Assembly: GCF_002078875.1 (NCBI RefSeq)
Contig: NC_034411.1
Span: 53,972,486 to 54,036,485, forward strand
Direction of reading: 5' to 3'
DNA: 64,000 bases
From: Numida meleagris
Taxonomy: Eukaryota > Chordata > Aves > Galliformes > Numididae
Positions within the stretch are counted from its first letter, which is position 1, and each line of letters begins with the position of its first letter. The position numbers were made by a program, and so were the translations under genes. Shown here piece by piece: positions 50,001 to 55,719 of this stretch. A model generated the notes under the pieces. That model worked only from the letters and a program-made list of their open reading frames with translations. It searched no databases and was not told where the DNA came from.

Positions 50001-52704
50001 TTATGACAGCCTGGAGCTTCTCACAGAGCACAGTGAGGACAGATACAACATCATCACAAAGAGACTCAGCTGAAGTACCTCCAAAAAGGACAAAGATCAG
50101 AGGCATTACACATTTGCTTTGGGATTACAACCTCAAATCACTGTGAGCACTTTCAGAGTTGGTCAAAGCTTATAAACAATAAGCAAGGCAGCCAAAATTC
50201 AGACAGGATGCAGAAGAAAAAGTCCTAGGCTGGAAACTGATCTCCATACAATGACAAAGCAGTAGTATTAAACCCAGAGAAAGCACTGATGCTTACGTGC
50301 ATTTATAAAAGGTTAGCTGAAATTCAATTCAGGTAATAAAATAAGCAAATAATAACAATAAAGAAGGGACTAGCTCCAGAATTTTTCTGGGGAGCAAAAC
50401 ATCTCTGCGTCTCTCCATGAAGTTTGTCTATCCTCCACATAGATCTTAAAAGGGGATAGTTGTCCACTTTCAGTATTTTAGCCTCCATCCACACAAGTTC
50501 TCCTGCAGAAATACTGTGAGAAAATTCAAAAGCAGAGAATATTTTGAACTGTCAAGGAAGACGGTGGATGGTAAGCCAGAATGAGAGCAGAAAAACAATC
50601 TCTTGTAAGGTTATAATTTGGCAAGTGTGAACTTTGTTAGTAATGTGCTTTCAAAAGCTGCCATTATACAAATGCCATCCCTGGCCCAAAATACAGTAAA
50701 CACAGTCATTTCCAGATTCCACATCCTGCTCTGTAAGTCTGCTTCAATTTGCAAATCCACTTATCAACTCTTTCTCCAAAGCACTGAAACACCTTAATTA
50801 CAGAAGTTAACACTGTGAAACAACCATCTATAACTATGTAGAGAGCAATGCTGTTAACATGGCTCAAATGAAGACACTACTGGAAATATCAGGAGCTAAC
50901 AGGGCTGTTCTTACCACAGATAACACAGACAGTAACAAGCTATGGAGAAGGTAAGAGATCCTGAAGATGGAATTTCTGTGATATCAATAGCCGTGTGCTG
51001 AAGAAAGGAAAGTGAAGAATTAATACGCTGAATTGGAAGGAGTCACTAAAAAAGTTGTACCGATACCTTGACTCTTGAATTTCTGCACGGCCTCATTATT
51101 TTCAATTGACTGTTGAGAAAAGACAGATGTGATATAATCAGTGCCTGTAGTAGAAAAGCCACCATACAAGCAATGCTTTAATAGCAAAGCTTTCTTAACA
51201 AATCCTTGTCCTCTATCTGTATTTTTTTTAAGTGAAGGTTTTGCATTAAATTTTCAAAAATTCCTTAAGAACTGTTTAAGCAATTATTTAGATTTAAGAA
51301 ATCCACATCTCATTTAGCTGAAATAGGATTTGTAAATTCTTAAGGGATTTCCTAGGTCTACGAAAATACAGTAATAACTAGGCATGTAGGTCCCACTGAA
51401 AATAACTGAGAAGAAAGTACAATTTAGACTTCAAAAGGTACTTTGAAACCAAAATCCTTTGAGTATTGGAGAGTTTATCACACCATCATCATTAATATTA
51501 CAGTGCCAATATACAAATTAATGACAGCCAGGAAATAGAAATGACCTCTTACATCATTTGGCTCAGTTGCGGTATAGGACACCTCCTATCAATGCAACTT
51601 TCACTTATCTTCACCTACTCTCCATTTAGAACAGAACTAACAAAATTCAAATTTCAAATCCAAACTCAAGGTCGAAAACTATAATTTCCTTTTTTTTTTT
51701 TTTTTTTGTCCTAAATATTACGGCCAGTAAAATGAACCTACTTAGCACACAGAGAAGATAGGTTTAAGTAAACCTATGAATTCAGTTCCACAGTTGCTTA
51801 CTAGGATAAAAATAATCTAGTTCAGCAATCCAAAACAGAAGTGGTCACCTTAACCCAAAACATGTACAGGGAAAATAATCTGCACAAATACAGTCCTCAA
51901 AGCTTTCTGATAAACAAATACTGACCCTTACAAATAGTACTTTTTTGTTTATATACAAACAAGCATAAACAGATGTAAGAAGCCAATGACATTTCATGTA
52001 TGCCCAGAACATTTACAGTTTTGCTGACAATGTGCTGGGGTTTCACTCAAGCAGCTCTCATGGATTTTAATAATGCAATAAACAGAACTAATGTTTTCGC
52101 TAACAACTGAGCAGACAAAGGATTCCATTAAATTACCTTCATTAAAAATAAGAGTAACAATAAAAAACTTGATCACACTTTCAACAGCTGAGAATTTGTT
52201 TGGTTTGCATAAATATCTGTAACGTAGAATATTTTGGCGAAAGGATTTCCACAAATCTCGGGTAAACAAGCAAACAAAATAAAAAATGGAAAAGGAGAAG
52301 GCCAAAGCAGTCTGACATCAGAACAAAGCCTCTTTCGTTTAACAGAATGAGAACAAAACCCAGCCAAGCAGGGTTGCCAATGTGAGACTTGCCTTCCTGA
52401 CAGACTGCTCTGAGGCAGGCGCAAAGTCAGAGCCCCAAAAAGCTTCTGAATGGGATTAGCTATGGAAGTCTGAAATAAAATCCATACGGCACAATAAGCC
52501 AGGACAACACACTGCAATCAGAGAAACTAAAAGGCACACAGCTATGGATATGGAACCACTTGTTGATGCCAGGAGGCTCACCATATTTTCTTGCTTTTGT
52601 CGTAACTGTAAAGTCAAGTCACTCAACATTTGGCTGAGGGTTGCCCGCACAGCGGTGTTAATGCTCCGCTGGTGACAGCTAGATACATATGTCTCAATGC
52701 AAAC
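10059..52704 (-). CDS. ARFGEF3: ARFGEF3 (BIG3), 29 coding exons, 5' end outside window
   Basis: Sec7-family protein related to BIG1/BIG2 ARF exchange factors. BIG3 is reported to have a degenerate Sec7 region, to sit on secretory granules and limit insulin/glucagon granule biogenesis, and in breast cancer cells to hold prohibitin-2 (PHB2) in the cytoplasm and scaffold PKA and PP1. Exons on the minus strand: 52582-52704, 51067-51109, 50000-50078, 47304-47408, 44905-45229, 43417-43529, 41777-42687, 36729-36895, 35669-35834, 33374-33481, 32912-33127, 32559-32669, 31106-31256, 30331-30645, 29165-29298, 27834-27979, 27108-27287, 26283-26427, 25008-25130, 23697-23800, 22645-22789, 19706-19834, 18980-19150, 18294-18408, 17570-17672, 16841-16972, 15415-15545, 10997-12221, 10059-10250. 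They total 6108 nt with every phase compatible and no internal stop. The translation follows the recalled human protein (about 2177 aa) nearly without gaps from human residue ~141 to the C-terminus. All introns are GT-AG except one GC-AG. Residues below are numbered from the first residue of the first visible exon; add about 140 for the full protein. Confidence 0.96.
10997..12221 (-). CDS. ARFGEF3: ARFGEF3 exon w28, largest C-terminal exon
   Basis: 1225 nt if the upstream acceptor (ACCAAG|T) is used, which encodes SIPFR, the counterpart of human SVSFR; a second AG 12 nt inward (TTTCAG|G, first base 12209) is also in frame. Donor CAG|GTAGGA. It opens with [20 protein letters not shown] and a conserved helical block ([20 protein letters not shown]), then an acidic stretch [20 protein letters not shown], then [20 protein letters not shown], a second conserved helical block ([20 protein letters not shown]) and a basic Ser-rich tail with [11 protein letters not shown] and [19 protein letters not shown]. 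Ends DAEAQIQ. The next intron (10251-10996, 746 nt) shows nothing recognisable. Confidence 0.97.
12222..15414. other. ARFGEF3 intron, no recognisable element
   Basis: 3.2 kb of AT-rich sequence between exons w27 and w28. It contains a TTTATT-rich stretch at about 12505-12545, runs of A such as 12850-12858, and an A/C-rich run near 14107-14145. I recognise no mobile element, RNA gene or extra exon. Confidence 0.6.
15415..15545 (-). CDS. ARFGEF3: ARFGEF3 exon w27
   Basis: 131 nt, acceptor TTTTCTAG, donor AGAAG|GTAAAA. It encodes [20 protein letters not shown], then [20 protein letters not shown] and TQR. A TAA codon would follow directly in the read-through frame, which fixes the donor. Human reads LIIELPPDEKPNGHTKK in the same place. 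The intron 12222-15414 (3.2 kb) is AT-rich with homopolymer runs and no element I can name. Confidence 0.95.
16841..16972 (-). CDS. ARFGEF3: ARFGEF3 exon w26
   Basis: 132 nt (44 codons), acceptor CTCTATAG, donor CAG|GTAGAG. It encodes [20 protein letters not shown], then [20 protein letters not shown] and MAQQ. The intron 15546-16840 (1.3 kb) shows nothing recognisable. Confidence 0.96.
17570..17672 (-). CDS. ARFGEF3: ARFGEF3 exon w25
   Basis: 103 nt, acceptor ACTTGTAG, donor AAG|GTAAAC. It encodes [20 protein letters not shown], then [14 protein letters not shown]. The [13 protein letters not shown] stretch is a C-terminal block typical of BIG/Sec7-family proteins. The intron 16973-17569 shows nothing recognisable apart from a short GT-rich run near 17488. 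Confidence 0.96.
18294..18408 (-). CDS. ARFGEF3: ARFGEF3 exon w24
   Basis: 115 nt, acceptor TCCTTACAG, donor ATCAG|GTAACA. It encodes [20 protein letters not shown], then [18 protein letters not shown], with the Arg codon split. The intron 17673-18293 shows nothing recognisable. Confidence 0.96.
18980..19150 (-). CDS. ARFGEF3: ARFGEF3 exon w23
   Basis: 171 nt, acceptor AAGGCCCAG, donor CTCAG|GTACGT. It encodes [20 protein letters not shown], then [20 protein letters not shown] and [18 protein letters not shown] hydrophobic helix ([13 protein letters not shown]) is prominent; it is more likely a buried HEAT helix than a membrane segment, though I cannot exclude the latter. The intron 18409-18979 shows nothing recognisable. 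Confidence 0.96.
19706..19834 (-). CDS. ARFGEF3: ARFGEF3 exon w22
   Basis: 129 nt, acceptor ACTTGTAG, donor CCTG|GTAATT. It encodes [20 protein letters not shown], then [20 protein letters not shown] and TP. Near identity with human. The intron 19151-19705 shows nothing recognisable. Confidence 0.96.
20221..20435 (+). repeat. Dispersed unclassified repeat, copy A
   Basis: Aligns with 28931-29146 over about 210 bp in the same orientation. Shared blocks include TTGAAATTTCAA, GGAAAAATTAAAAC, AAATCCTGCAAGCAG and AGTTGTATGTGAGA; the last ~78 bp are roughly 80-85% identical by eye, the first half is looser. The strand is arbitrary. It may be an old amniote repeat; I cannot name the family. Confidence 0.8.
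20714..21890 (-). mobile_element. CR1 LINE, 5'-truncated, ~1.2 kb
   Basis: A CR1 in the same orientation as ARFGEF3, inside the intron 19835-22644. The 3' end is at 20714 (rc of TAGAATCACAGAATG) and the body runs to about 21890. Minus-strand reading frames show the C-terminus of the CR1 reverse transcriptase in pieces: [56 protein letters not shown] and [20 protein letters not shown]. Frames are broken between these pieces, so it is dead. The upper boundary is approximate. Confidence 0.93.
22645..22789 (-). CDS. ARFGEF3: ARFGEF3 exon w21
   Basis: 145 nt, acceptor with a long T run then CAG, donor ACTG|GTAAGC. It encodes [20 protein letters not shown], then [20 protein letters not shown] and LSDFDDDT. 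The acidic end resembles a casein-kinase-type cluster (inference). The next intron (19835-22644, 2.8 kb) carries a CR1 and one copy of the dispersed repeat. Confidence 0.96.
23140..23669 (+). mobile_element. Solo ERV LTR, 530 bp, TSD GTACC
   Basis: Begins TGCCATGG and ends GTTGACA (TG...CA termini). GTACC occurs directly before it (23135-23139) and directly after it (23670-23674), a 5-bp target-site duplication. Inside are a TATA box (TATAAAAA at 23299-23306) and a more GC-rich stretch after it (CCGCCGTCTCTCGTCTTGG), as expected for U3/R. There is no second LTR or internal gene. The 5-bp duplication suggests an ERVL-like or gammaretrovirus-like rather than ERVK-like integrase (ERVK usually gives 6 bp). 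It is antisense to ARFGEF3. Confidence 0.88.
23299..23306 (+). promoter_or_regulatory. TATA box in solo LTR
   Basis: TATAAAAA about 160 bp into the LTR. If active it would drive plus-strand RNA through the splice donor of exon w20, antisense to ARFGEF3. Activity is not shown by the sequence. Confidence 0.55.
23697..23800 (-). CDS. ARFGEF3: ARFGEF3 exon w20, next to a solo LTR
   Basis: 104 nt, acceptor CATCCCCAG, donor CAG|GTATAG. It encodes [20 protein letters not shown], then [14 protein letters not shown]. The donor is followed after only 22 intronic bases by the target-site duplication of an LTR (23140-23669), so almost all native sequence downstream of this donor has been displaced. The donor itself is intact. 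Confidence 0.95.
25008..25130 (-). CDS. ARFGEF3: ARFGEF3 exon w19
   Basis: 123 nt, acceptor TGTCCACAG, donor CTGG|GTAAAT. It encodes [20 protein letters not shown], then [20 protein letters not shown]. Almost identical to human. The intron 23801-25007 shows only short homopolymer runs. Confidence 0.96.
26283..26427 (-). CDS. ARFGEF3: ARFGEF3 exon w18
   Basis: 145 nt, acceptor TTTGCAG, donor ATGG|GTAAGG. It encodes [20 protein letters not shown], then [20 protein letters not shown] and [12 protein letters not shown]-like helices typical of the C-terminal half of large Sec7 proteins. The intron 25131-26282 shows nothing recognisable. Confidence 0.96.
27102..27107 (-). promoter_or_regulatory. 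ARFGEF3: GC-AG intron donor (GCAAGT)
   Basis: The intron after exon w17 begins GCAAGT instead of GTAAGT. The rest of the site (CAG before, AAGT after) is perfect consensus, which is typical for functional GC donors. Homology fixes the junction as DVQDQ|VVTSIG. Confidence 0.93.
27108..27287 (-). CDS. ARFGEF3: ARFGEF3 exon w17, PP1 docking motif and GC donor
   Basis: 180 nt (60 codons), acceptor CCCTGCAG. It encodes [20 protein letters not shown], then [20 protein letters not shown] and [25 protein letters not shown] (27240-27254) is the RVxF-type motif reported to bind the PP1 catalytic subunit in human BIG3 (human 1228-1232). The donor is CAG|GCAAGT, so the next intron is GC-AG; no in-frame GT donor is available nearby. 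The intron itself (26428-27107) shows nothing else. Confidence 0.96.
27834..27979 (-). CDS. ARFGEF3: ARFGEF3 exon w16
   Basis: 146 nt, acceptor CTTGTAG, donor GAG|GTAGGA. It encodes [20 protein letters not shown], then [20 protein letters not shown] and [10 protein letters not shown] basic amphipathic helix pattern with near identity to human. The intron 27288-27833 (546 nt) shows nothing recognisable. Confidence 0.96.
28931..29146 (+). repeat. Dispersed unclassified repeat, copy B
   Basis: The partner of 20221-20435. This copy ends about 18 bp from the donor of exon w15 (29165), so one edge of the repeat almost touches a coding exon. Neither copy has a poly(A) tail or target-site duplication that I can see. 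Confidence 0.8.
29165..29298 (-). CDS. ARFGEF3: ARFGEF3 exon w15
   Basis: 134 nt, acceptor ATTCACAG, donor CCAG|GTAAAA. It encodes [20 protein letters not shown], then [20 protein letters not shown] and LAMP. About 18 bp past its donor lies one copy of the ~210-bp dispersed repeat described at 28931. The rest of the next intron (27980-29164) is AT-rich and featureless. Confidence 0.96.
30331..30645 (-). CDS. ARFGEF3: ARFGEF3 exon w14
   Basis: 315 nt, acceptor TGTTCTCAG, donor GACAG|GTAAAA. It begins [20 protein letters not shown], runs through a divergent Pro/Ser/Glu/Thr-rich loop ([16 protein letters not shown]) and returns to a conserved end: [20 protein letters not shown], then [18 protein letters not shown]. 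It is noticeably more GC-rich than its surroundings. The next intron is 29299-30330; a short CR1-like phrase near 29845 is too short to call. Confidence 0.96.
31106..31256 (-). CDS. ARFGEF3: ARFGEF3 exon w13
   Basis: 151 nt, acceptor GTGCTGCAG, donor TTCAG|GTACTT. It encodes [20 protein letters not shown], then [20 protein letters not shown] and [10 protein letters not shown], with the Arg codon split. Strong match to human. The intron 30646-31105 (460 nt) shows nothing recognisable. Confidence 0.96.
32559..32669 (-). CDS. ARFGEF3: ARFGEF3 exon w12
   Basis: 111 nt, acceptor TTTACAG, donor CAAG|GTAACA. It encodes [20 protein letters not shown] followed by the charged [16 protein letters not shown]. 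An Ala-rich helix followed by a short acidic/basic coil. The intron 31257-32558 shows nothing recognisable. Confidence 0.94.
32912..33127 (-). CDS. ARFGEF3: ARFGEF3 exon w11
   Basis: 216 nt, acceptor CACTCCAG, donor CTAG|GTACTG. It encodes [20 protein letters not shown], then [20 protein letters not shown] and continues through [16 protein letters not shown]. Nearly identical to human, so probably a structural core of the post-Sec7 HEAT/armadillo-like region. The intron to the next exon is 242 nt (32670-32911). Confidence 0.96.
33374..33481 (-). CDS. ARFGEF3: ARFGEF3 exon w10
   Basis: 108 nt, acceptor CTGGCAG, donor GCAG|GTATTT. It encodes [20 protein letters not shown], then [16 protein letters not shown], a Ser/Gln-rich linker. 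Human has the same length and pattern with different residues in the second half. The intron to the next exon (33128-33373) is only 246 nt. Confidence 0.94.
34341..34362. repeat. AT microsatellite
   Basis: A (TA)n run of about ten dinucleotides followed by T and C runs, in the intron 33482-35668. Confidence 0.85.
34961..35008. repeat. AT-rich microsatellite, ~48 bp
   Basis: Interrupted (TA)n: three blocks separated by single-base interruptions (ATATTATA and TACATA). Likely polymorphic in length. Same intron as the previous one. Confidence 0.9.
35669..35834 (-). CDS. ARFGEF3: ARFGEF3 exon w9, Sec7-like region end
   Basis: 166 nt, acceptor GGCTGCAG, donor ACAG|GTTAGT. It encodes [20 protein letters not shown], then [20 protein letters not shown] and [15 protein letters not shown]. 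Very close to human over the whole exon. The intron 33482-35668 holds two AT-dinucleotide microsatellites (34341 and 34961) and otherwise nothing I recognise. Confidence 0.96.
36729..36895 (-). CDS. ARFGEF3: ARFGEF3 exon w8, Sec7-like region
   Basis: 167 nt, acceptor TTTGTTAG, donor CTG|GTGAGT. It encodes [20 protein letters not shown], then [20 protein letters not shown] and [15 protein letters not shown]. The segment corresponds to the part of a Sec7 fold where active ARF GEFs have a catalytic glutamate loop. BIG3 is described as lacking an intact catalytic core, and I see no obvious canonical Sec7 active-site motif here. The intron 35835-36728 shows nothing recognisable. Confidence 0.95.
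37403..37506 (-). mobile_element. CR1 LINE 3' scrap
   Basis: About 100 bp, reverse orientation: AATCACAGAATGGCCTAGGC, then TGGAAGGGGCCTTAAAGCC and CCAGTTCCAAACCCCCTG. It ends in a diverged stretch around 37500. This is the usual 3' end of a CR1 with heavy truncation. Confidence 0.88.
38205..38440. promoter_or_regulatory. Intronic block with CRE and 31-bp tandem repeat
   Basis: Inside the 4.9-kb intron 36896-41776. It holds a perfect CRE palindrome TGACGTCA (38252-38259), a GC-box-like GGGGGCGTGG (38264-38273), and three degenerate ~31-bp tandem units (about 38264-38292, 38293-38324, 38325-38355) with the pattern GGGCG..., A-rich, AACTGTT. An E-box CACGTG follows near 38422. It could be an intronic enhancer, an alternative promoter, or U3 repeats of a decayed LTR; the sequence does not decide. 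Confidence 0.45.
41777..42687 (-). CDS. ARFGEF3: ARFGEF3 exon w7, 911-nt acidic/Ser-rich exon
   Basis: 911 nt, acceptor TTGTAG, donor CTCAG|GTTTGC; starts at [21 protein letters not shown] conserved N-terminal helical block ([20 protein letters not shown]) leads into a long, low-complexity middle rich in Ser, Asp, Glu and Thr, including [18 protein letters not shown] and a conserved stretch [20 protein letters not shown]. The end ([20 protein letters not shown]) begins the region usually drawn as the degenerate Sec7 domain (human ~583-796). The following intron (36896-41776) is the largest inside the visible coding part. Confidence 0.97.
43417..43529 (-). CDS. ARFGEF3: ARFGEF3 exon w6
   Basis: 113 nt, acceptor CTTTCAG, donor CT|GTAGGC, with the Leu codon split. 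It encodes [20 protein letters not shown] followed by the basic run [21 protein letters not shown] and KRKS look like basophilic kinase sites (PKA/AKT type RxxS/RKxS); that is inference. The next intron is 42688-43416 and shows nothing recognisable. Confidence 0.94.
44905..45229 (-). CDS. ARFGEF3: ARFGEF3 exon w5
   Basis: 325 nt, acceptor TTTCTCAG, donor GAG|GTAGGA; ends in phase 0. It starts with a conserved helix ([20 protein letters not shown]), passes through a Ser/Gly/Cys-rich linker ([17 protein letters not shown]) and ends in a well conserved stretch, [20 protein letters not shown], then [20 protein letters not shown]. This is HUS-like, conserved in large Sec7 proteins. The next intron (43530-44904) contains nothing I can name. 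Confidence 0.95.
47304..47408 (-). CDS. ARFGEF3: ARFGEF3 exon w4
   Basis: 105 nt, acceptor TTGCCAG, donor TG|GTGAGT. It encodes [20 protein letters not shown] and then a short serine-rich stretch to FTDLI, with the Trp codon split across the donor. Human has LSSSSSSMHLHRR where this bird has [13 protein letters not shown]. The intron 45230-47303 (2.1 kb) downstream has only AT-rich unique sequence to my eye. Confidence 0.94.
48223..49530 (+). mobile_element. Galluhop-like mariner DNA transposon, decayed
   Basis: Terminal inverted repeats: 5' GAGGGCTGCTCCAAAAGTAA and on to about 48250; 3' (reverse complement, 49530-49503) TAGGCTGCTCTGCAAGTAATG. Matching core GGCTGCTC...AAGTAATGCCTCCT. The inside resembles the chicken Galluhop mariner from memory, with the transposase on the plus strand in pieces (for example [20 protein letters not shown] near 49100). 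Frameshifts and stops throughout make it non-coding. A TA duplication is not clear at both ends. Confidence 0.9.
48350..49430 (+). pseudogene. Broken mariner transposase
   Basis: The transposase-derived part of the mariner relic. Fragments in several frames recall mariner transposase (helix-turn-helix N-terminus, and a later [10 protein letters not shown] block, which in active relatives is near a catalytic Asp). There is no continuous frame longer than about 85 codons, so it is dead. Confidence 0.85.
50000..50078 (-). CDS. ARFGEF3: ARFGEF3 exon w3
   Basis: 79 nt, phase 1 in and 2 out. Acceptor TTTTTGGAG, donor AA|GTGAGT. It encodes (G)[20 protein letters not shown] and continues to a split Asn codon. 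The helical [17 protein letters not shown] stretch is the same as human. The unusual GAG acceptor is supported by phase and homology. The next intron (47409-49999) carries the mariner relic described separately. Confidence 0.93.
51067..51109 (-). CDS. ARFGEF3: ARFGEF3 exon w2 (43-nt small exon)
   Basis: A 43-nt exon between AACAG and CAAG|GTATCG. It encodes [14 protein letters not shown] plus one base. Position, length and phase match the human segment TIIENPDVPQDFGNQG, although the residues themselves diverge, so this is a poorly conserved linker. It is needed to keep phase between the flanking exons. The intron that follows (50079-51066) shows nothing recognisable. Confidence 0.88.
51690..51707. 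repeat. T17 homopolymer
   Basis: A run of about 17 T in the intron between w1 and w2. Simple repeat only. Confidence 0.9.
52582..52704 (-). CDS. ARFGEF3: ARFGEF3 exon w1 (residues 1-41), PHB2-binding helix
   Basis: First ARFGEF3 exon visible; 123 nt, phase 0 to 0. Acceptor CATCAG, donor ATG|GTGAGC. It starts VCIETY and contains the [13 protein letters not shown] segment (52594-52632), which matches the human BIG3 segment reported to bind PHB2 (human Q165, D169, Q173; here residues 25, 29 and 33, all conserved; the last position is K where human has R). The DCB-like N-terminal region upstream is not in the window. The following intron (51110-52581) holds a T17 run at about 51690-51707 and nothing else I recognise. 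Confidence 0.95.
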
Positions 52705-53228
52705 CTGATGAGGAAACAAGATAGCAATACGTAGATATTAACTGTAACTTACCAGTAACACATGTTTAAGAGGATACCAAGGTCTCTTGCATGCAGATAG
52801 TCAGCTTTCCTTGTTATTCCATATTGCCTTATTAGCACATGAAAAGTTTTCAGCAATATGGATAACTGAGTAAATAGCACCAAGAAGCAACATGCAGCTA
52901 ATCGGTTAATAAGTCTCACAGCTGCAGGAATGGTAAGGCAAAATTGGCAAAATCTTCCCCTTCTGTCAAGCCCAACTGAGTTTGGCGCTTGCCTTGCACT
53001 TACAAAAAGAATCTTTAAATGTTAGTTTGATTGTTCTTTTCCAGATACTTATTTGTAACTACCACTCTGCAAGTCTGTATTTTTTCTAATGTAAATACCC
53101 TCCAATCCTTAAAAGTTGTTGTTTTTCTCATATAAGCATTCATTCCTTTTTTTTCTGTAATCAGTATAAGCGCAAATTGTGCCTCACCATAGCCTTCTAT
53201 GATGCAGTGACTAAATCAGTTTAAAAGA

Positions 53229-54355
53229 GATCAACTGATGTCACCCACCTGGACTTCTGTAAGGCCTTTGATACAGTCCCATAAGACATTCTTATCTCTA
53301 AACTGGAGAAATATGGATGTAAGGGGTGGACTATTCAGGAGCTAAAGAACAGGTTGGACAGTCACAGCCGGAGGATGGCAGTCAACAGCTCTGTTCGCAA
53401 GAGGAGCCTGGCTATGAACGGTGTCCCCAAGGGGTCCATCTTGAGACCAGTGCTCTTCAACATCTTTACCAATGACACGGGCACTGGGATTGAGGGTGCC
53501 CTCAGCAAGTTTGTGGATGACACCAACCTGAGTGGTGCAGTTGATATGACAAAAAAAGATGCCATCCAGAAGGACTTAGGCTTGAAAAGTGTGCCCACGT
53601 GAACCTAACAAGGTTCAACAAGGCCAAGTGCAACATGCTGCACCTCAGTCAGGGCAATCCCAGTCATGAGTAAAGACTGTGAGAAGAACCCATTGGGTTC
53701 AGCTCTGCTGAGAAGGACTTAGGGGTTCTGGTGAAAGAAAAACTTGACAAGACCCAGCAGTGTGCACTTGCAGCCCAGAAGGCCAACTGTATCCTGGCCT
53801 GCATCAAAAGAGGAATGACCAGCAGGGACAGGGAAGTTACTGTCCCTCTCTGCTCTGCTCTCATGAGGCCCTATCTGGAGTACTGCATTCAGGTCTGAGG
53901 CCCCCAGCACAAGAAAGATGTAGAGTCATTAGAGTGGGTCCAGAGGATGGCCACAAAGATGATCAGAGATCTGGAGTACCTCCCCTATGAAGAAAGGTTG
54001 AGACAGTTGGGCTTGTACAACCTGAAGAAGAGAAAGCCCCAGAGTGACCTTCCAGTACTCAATGGGAGCTTATAAACATGAGAGAGAGACCAACTTTTTA
54101 CACGGTCTGATAGCGATAGGACAAGGGGGAATGGTTTTAAACTAACAGAGGGGAGATTTAGATTAGATACTAGGATGACATTCTTTACTCAGAAGGGTAG
54201 TGAGGCAGTGGAACAGGCTCCCAGAGAAGTTGTGGATGCTCCATCCCTGGAGGCGTTCAAGGCCAAGTCAGACGGGGCCCTGGGCAGCCTGATCAAGTAG
54301 GTGGCAACTAGATGATATTTAAGGTCCCTTCCAACCCATACCATCCTATGATTCC
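53229..54355 (+). mobile_element. CR1 LINE, 5'-truncated, ~1.1 kb
   Basis: Plus-strand CR1, antisense to ARFGEF3. Starts at about DVTHLDFCKAFDTVP, continues with SVRKRSLAMNGVPKGSILRP and KFVDDTNLSGAVD (the RT C-terminal block), then untranslated CR1 3' sequence and the tail CCATCCTATGATTCC. Frames are broken, including a stop after DTVP. The 5' boundary is approximate. Confidence 0.93.
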
Positions 54356-55233
54356 ATTTTACTGCAGCATATATGTATACACATATGCAGATACTATTTA
54401 ATATAGCACATATATTTACATCTGAAAGCCTCTAAATGGCTTTTCTTACTACAGAAGATACTATTGTGATATACCATAAATTACATAAATGGCTGCCTTT
54501 TAAATGCTGGCAACCTGAAGACTCCTTAGCTGGGAGAACCTAAATGAGAAGCCTGCAATGAAAGAACATCAGTGTATCACCTAGTTCCCAGCTCCATGCT
54601 CAGCTGTTTGCAGTTTTTTGACACTGTGTTGTGGCCAAAATTCTGCTGGACTCTTGCCTCAAGATGCTACACAAATAGCTACCAAAGCATAATACAGCTG
54701 GGATCCAGGGGACAGTACATTGCAAACTACAGTCTCTATCCTTCATCAGATTTTTCTGGGAGGAGGTTTCCTACTGAACTGTTGTAACCACTGTAATTAC
54801 TTAAGCTACAAAATGGGTAACAGTCTTGACACAGCTTCATGGGTTTTCAACAGCTGTGGAACACAATCTTCTGAGACCATAATCTGAAGAAGCAGCATGT
54901 AAGGGACTGAATCATTGAGTATGACTTAATTCTTGTTGCTCTTTCTCAAGATTCTAATCCCCTCCCAAAACAAAGGATTTTATTGATCTTGAGAGCAATT
55001 ACCATGTGAAGGCGATCTTGTAAGTTTAAAAAAAAGGACCAACTACTCCCATCATTCAGTTACCACCCAAACTCCAGTGAACAAAGAATCCTAAAGCCTG
55101 TTAACCACATAGAGCCCTTCAGAGAGGCCAAACCATTCCAAATGCTGCTGAGCTGCTGACAACCATGGCACAATTGTTCTGAAGCTCAATCTCCTTTTCT
55201 AGAGTTCCCAAATTAATTGATGGAATGCCATTC

Positions 55234-55512
55234 TCAAAGATAGGCTGACTTTCTGGTAAGAGCATGGTTGATATCATCTTTTTCTCTCCCCTCCCCATGC
55301 CTGCTGAAGAGCAGCAGCACCGTCCACTTGAGCTCTGATCTTGTGGAAGGCCTGTATTCTAAAATGGCTGGGCAAGGTACCTTTTGAAAAGCCACTGATG
55401 AAGGAGTGCCAGTAAAAGTTCGAGAGCTCAGGGCCCCAAGGAGGTATGCAATGGACATTTTGATCATTTCATGCATTCGGGGACTTCCAGCTCTATTGCA
55501 TGCAAAACACAA
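55234..55512 (-). other. Unexplained 92-codon intronic reading frame
   Basis: Starts just after an acceptor-like site (TTTGCTCTTAG, minus strand) and contains a possible donor (AAG|GTACCT near 55377). It includes NRAGSPRMHEMIKMSIAYLL and SSRTFTGTPSSVAFQKVPCP. No family recognised. It might be an unannotated or cryptic exon; weak evidence. Confidence 0.25.
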
Positions 55513-55719
55513 CTAAGAGCAAAACACAGAAGGGTTAGCGAATGAAACAACAGAATCAAACAAAACAAACTTTCAAAACAGAGATGGGATTAACAAAAAC
55601 ACATGACAAACAACAGTCAGAACATGAATTAAACTTTCTTGTAGTGGTCCAGGCAAGCATGAGAAGTTGCACACAGCAAGATTTAATCTGTTTTCATTAC
55701 TAATAATACTTAAACCATA

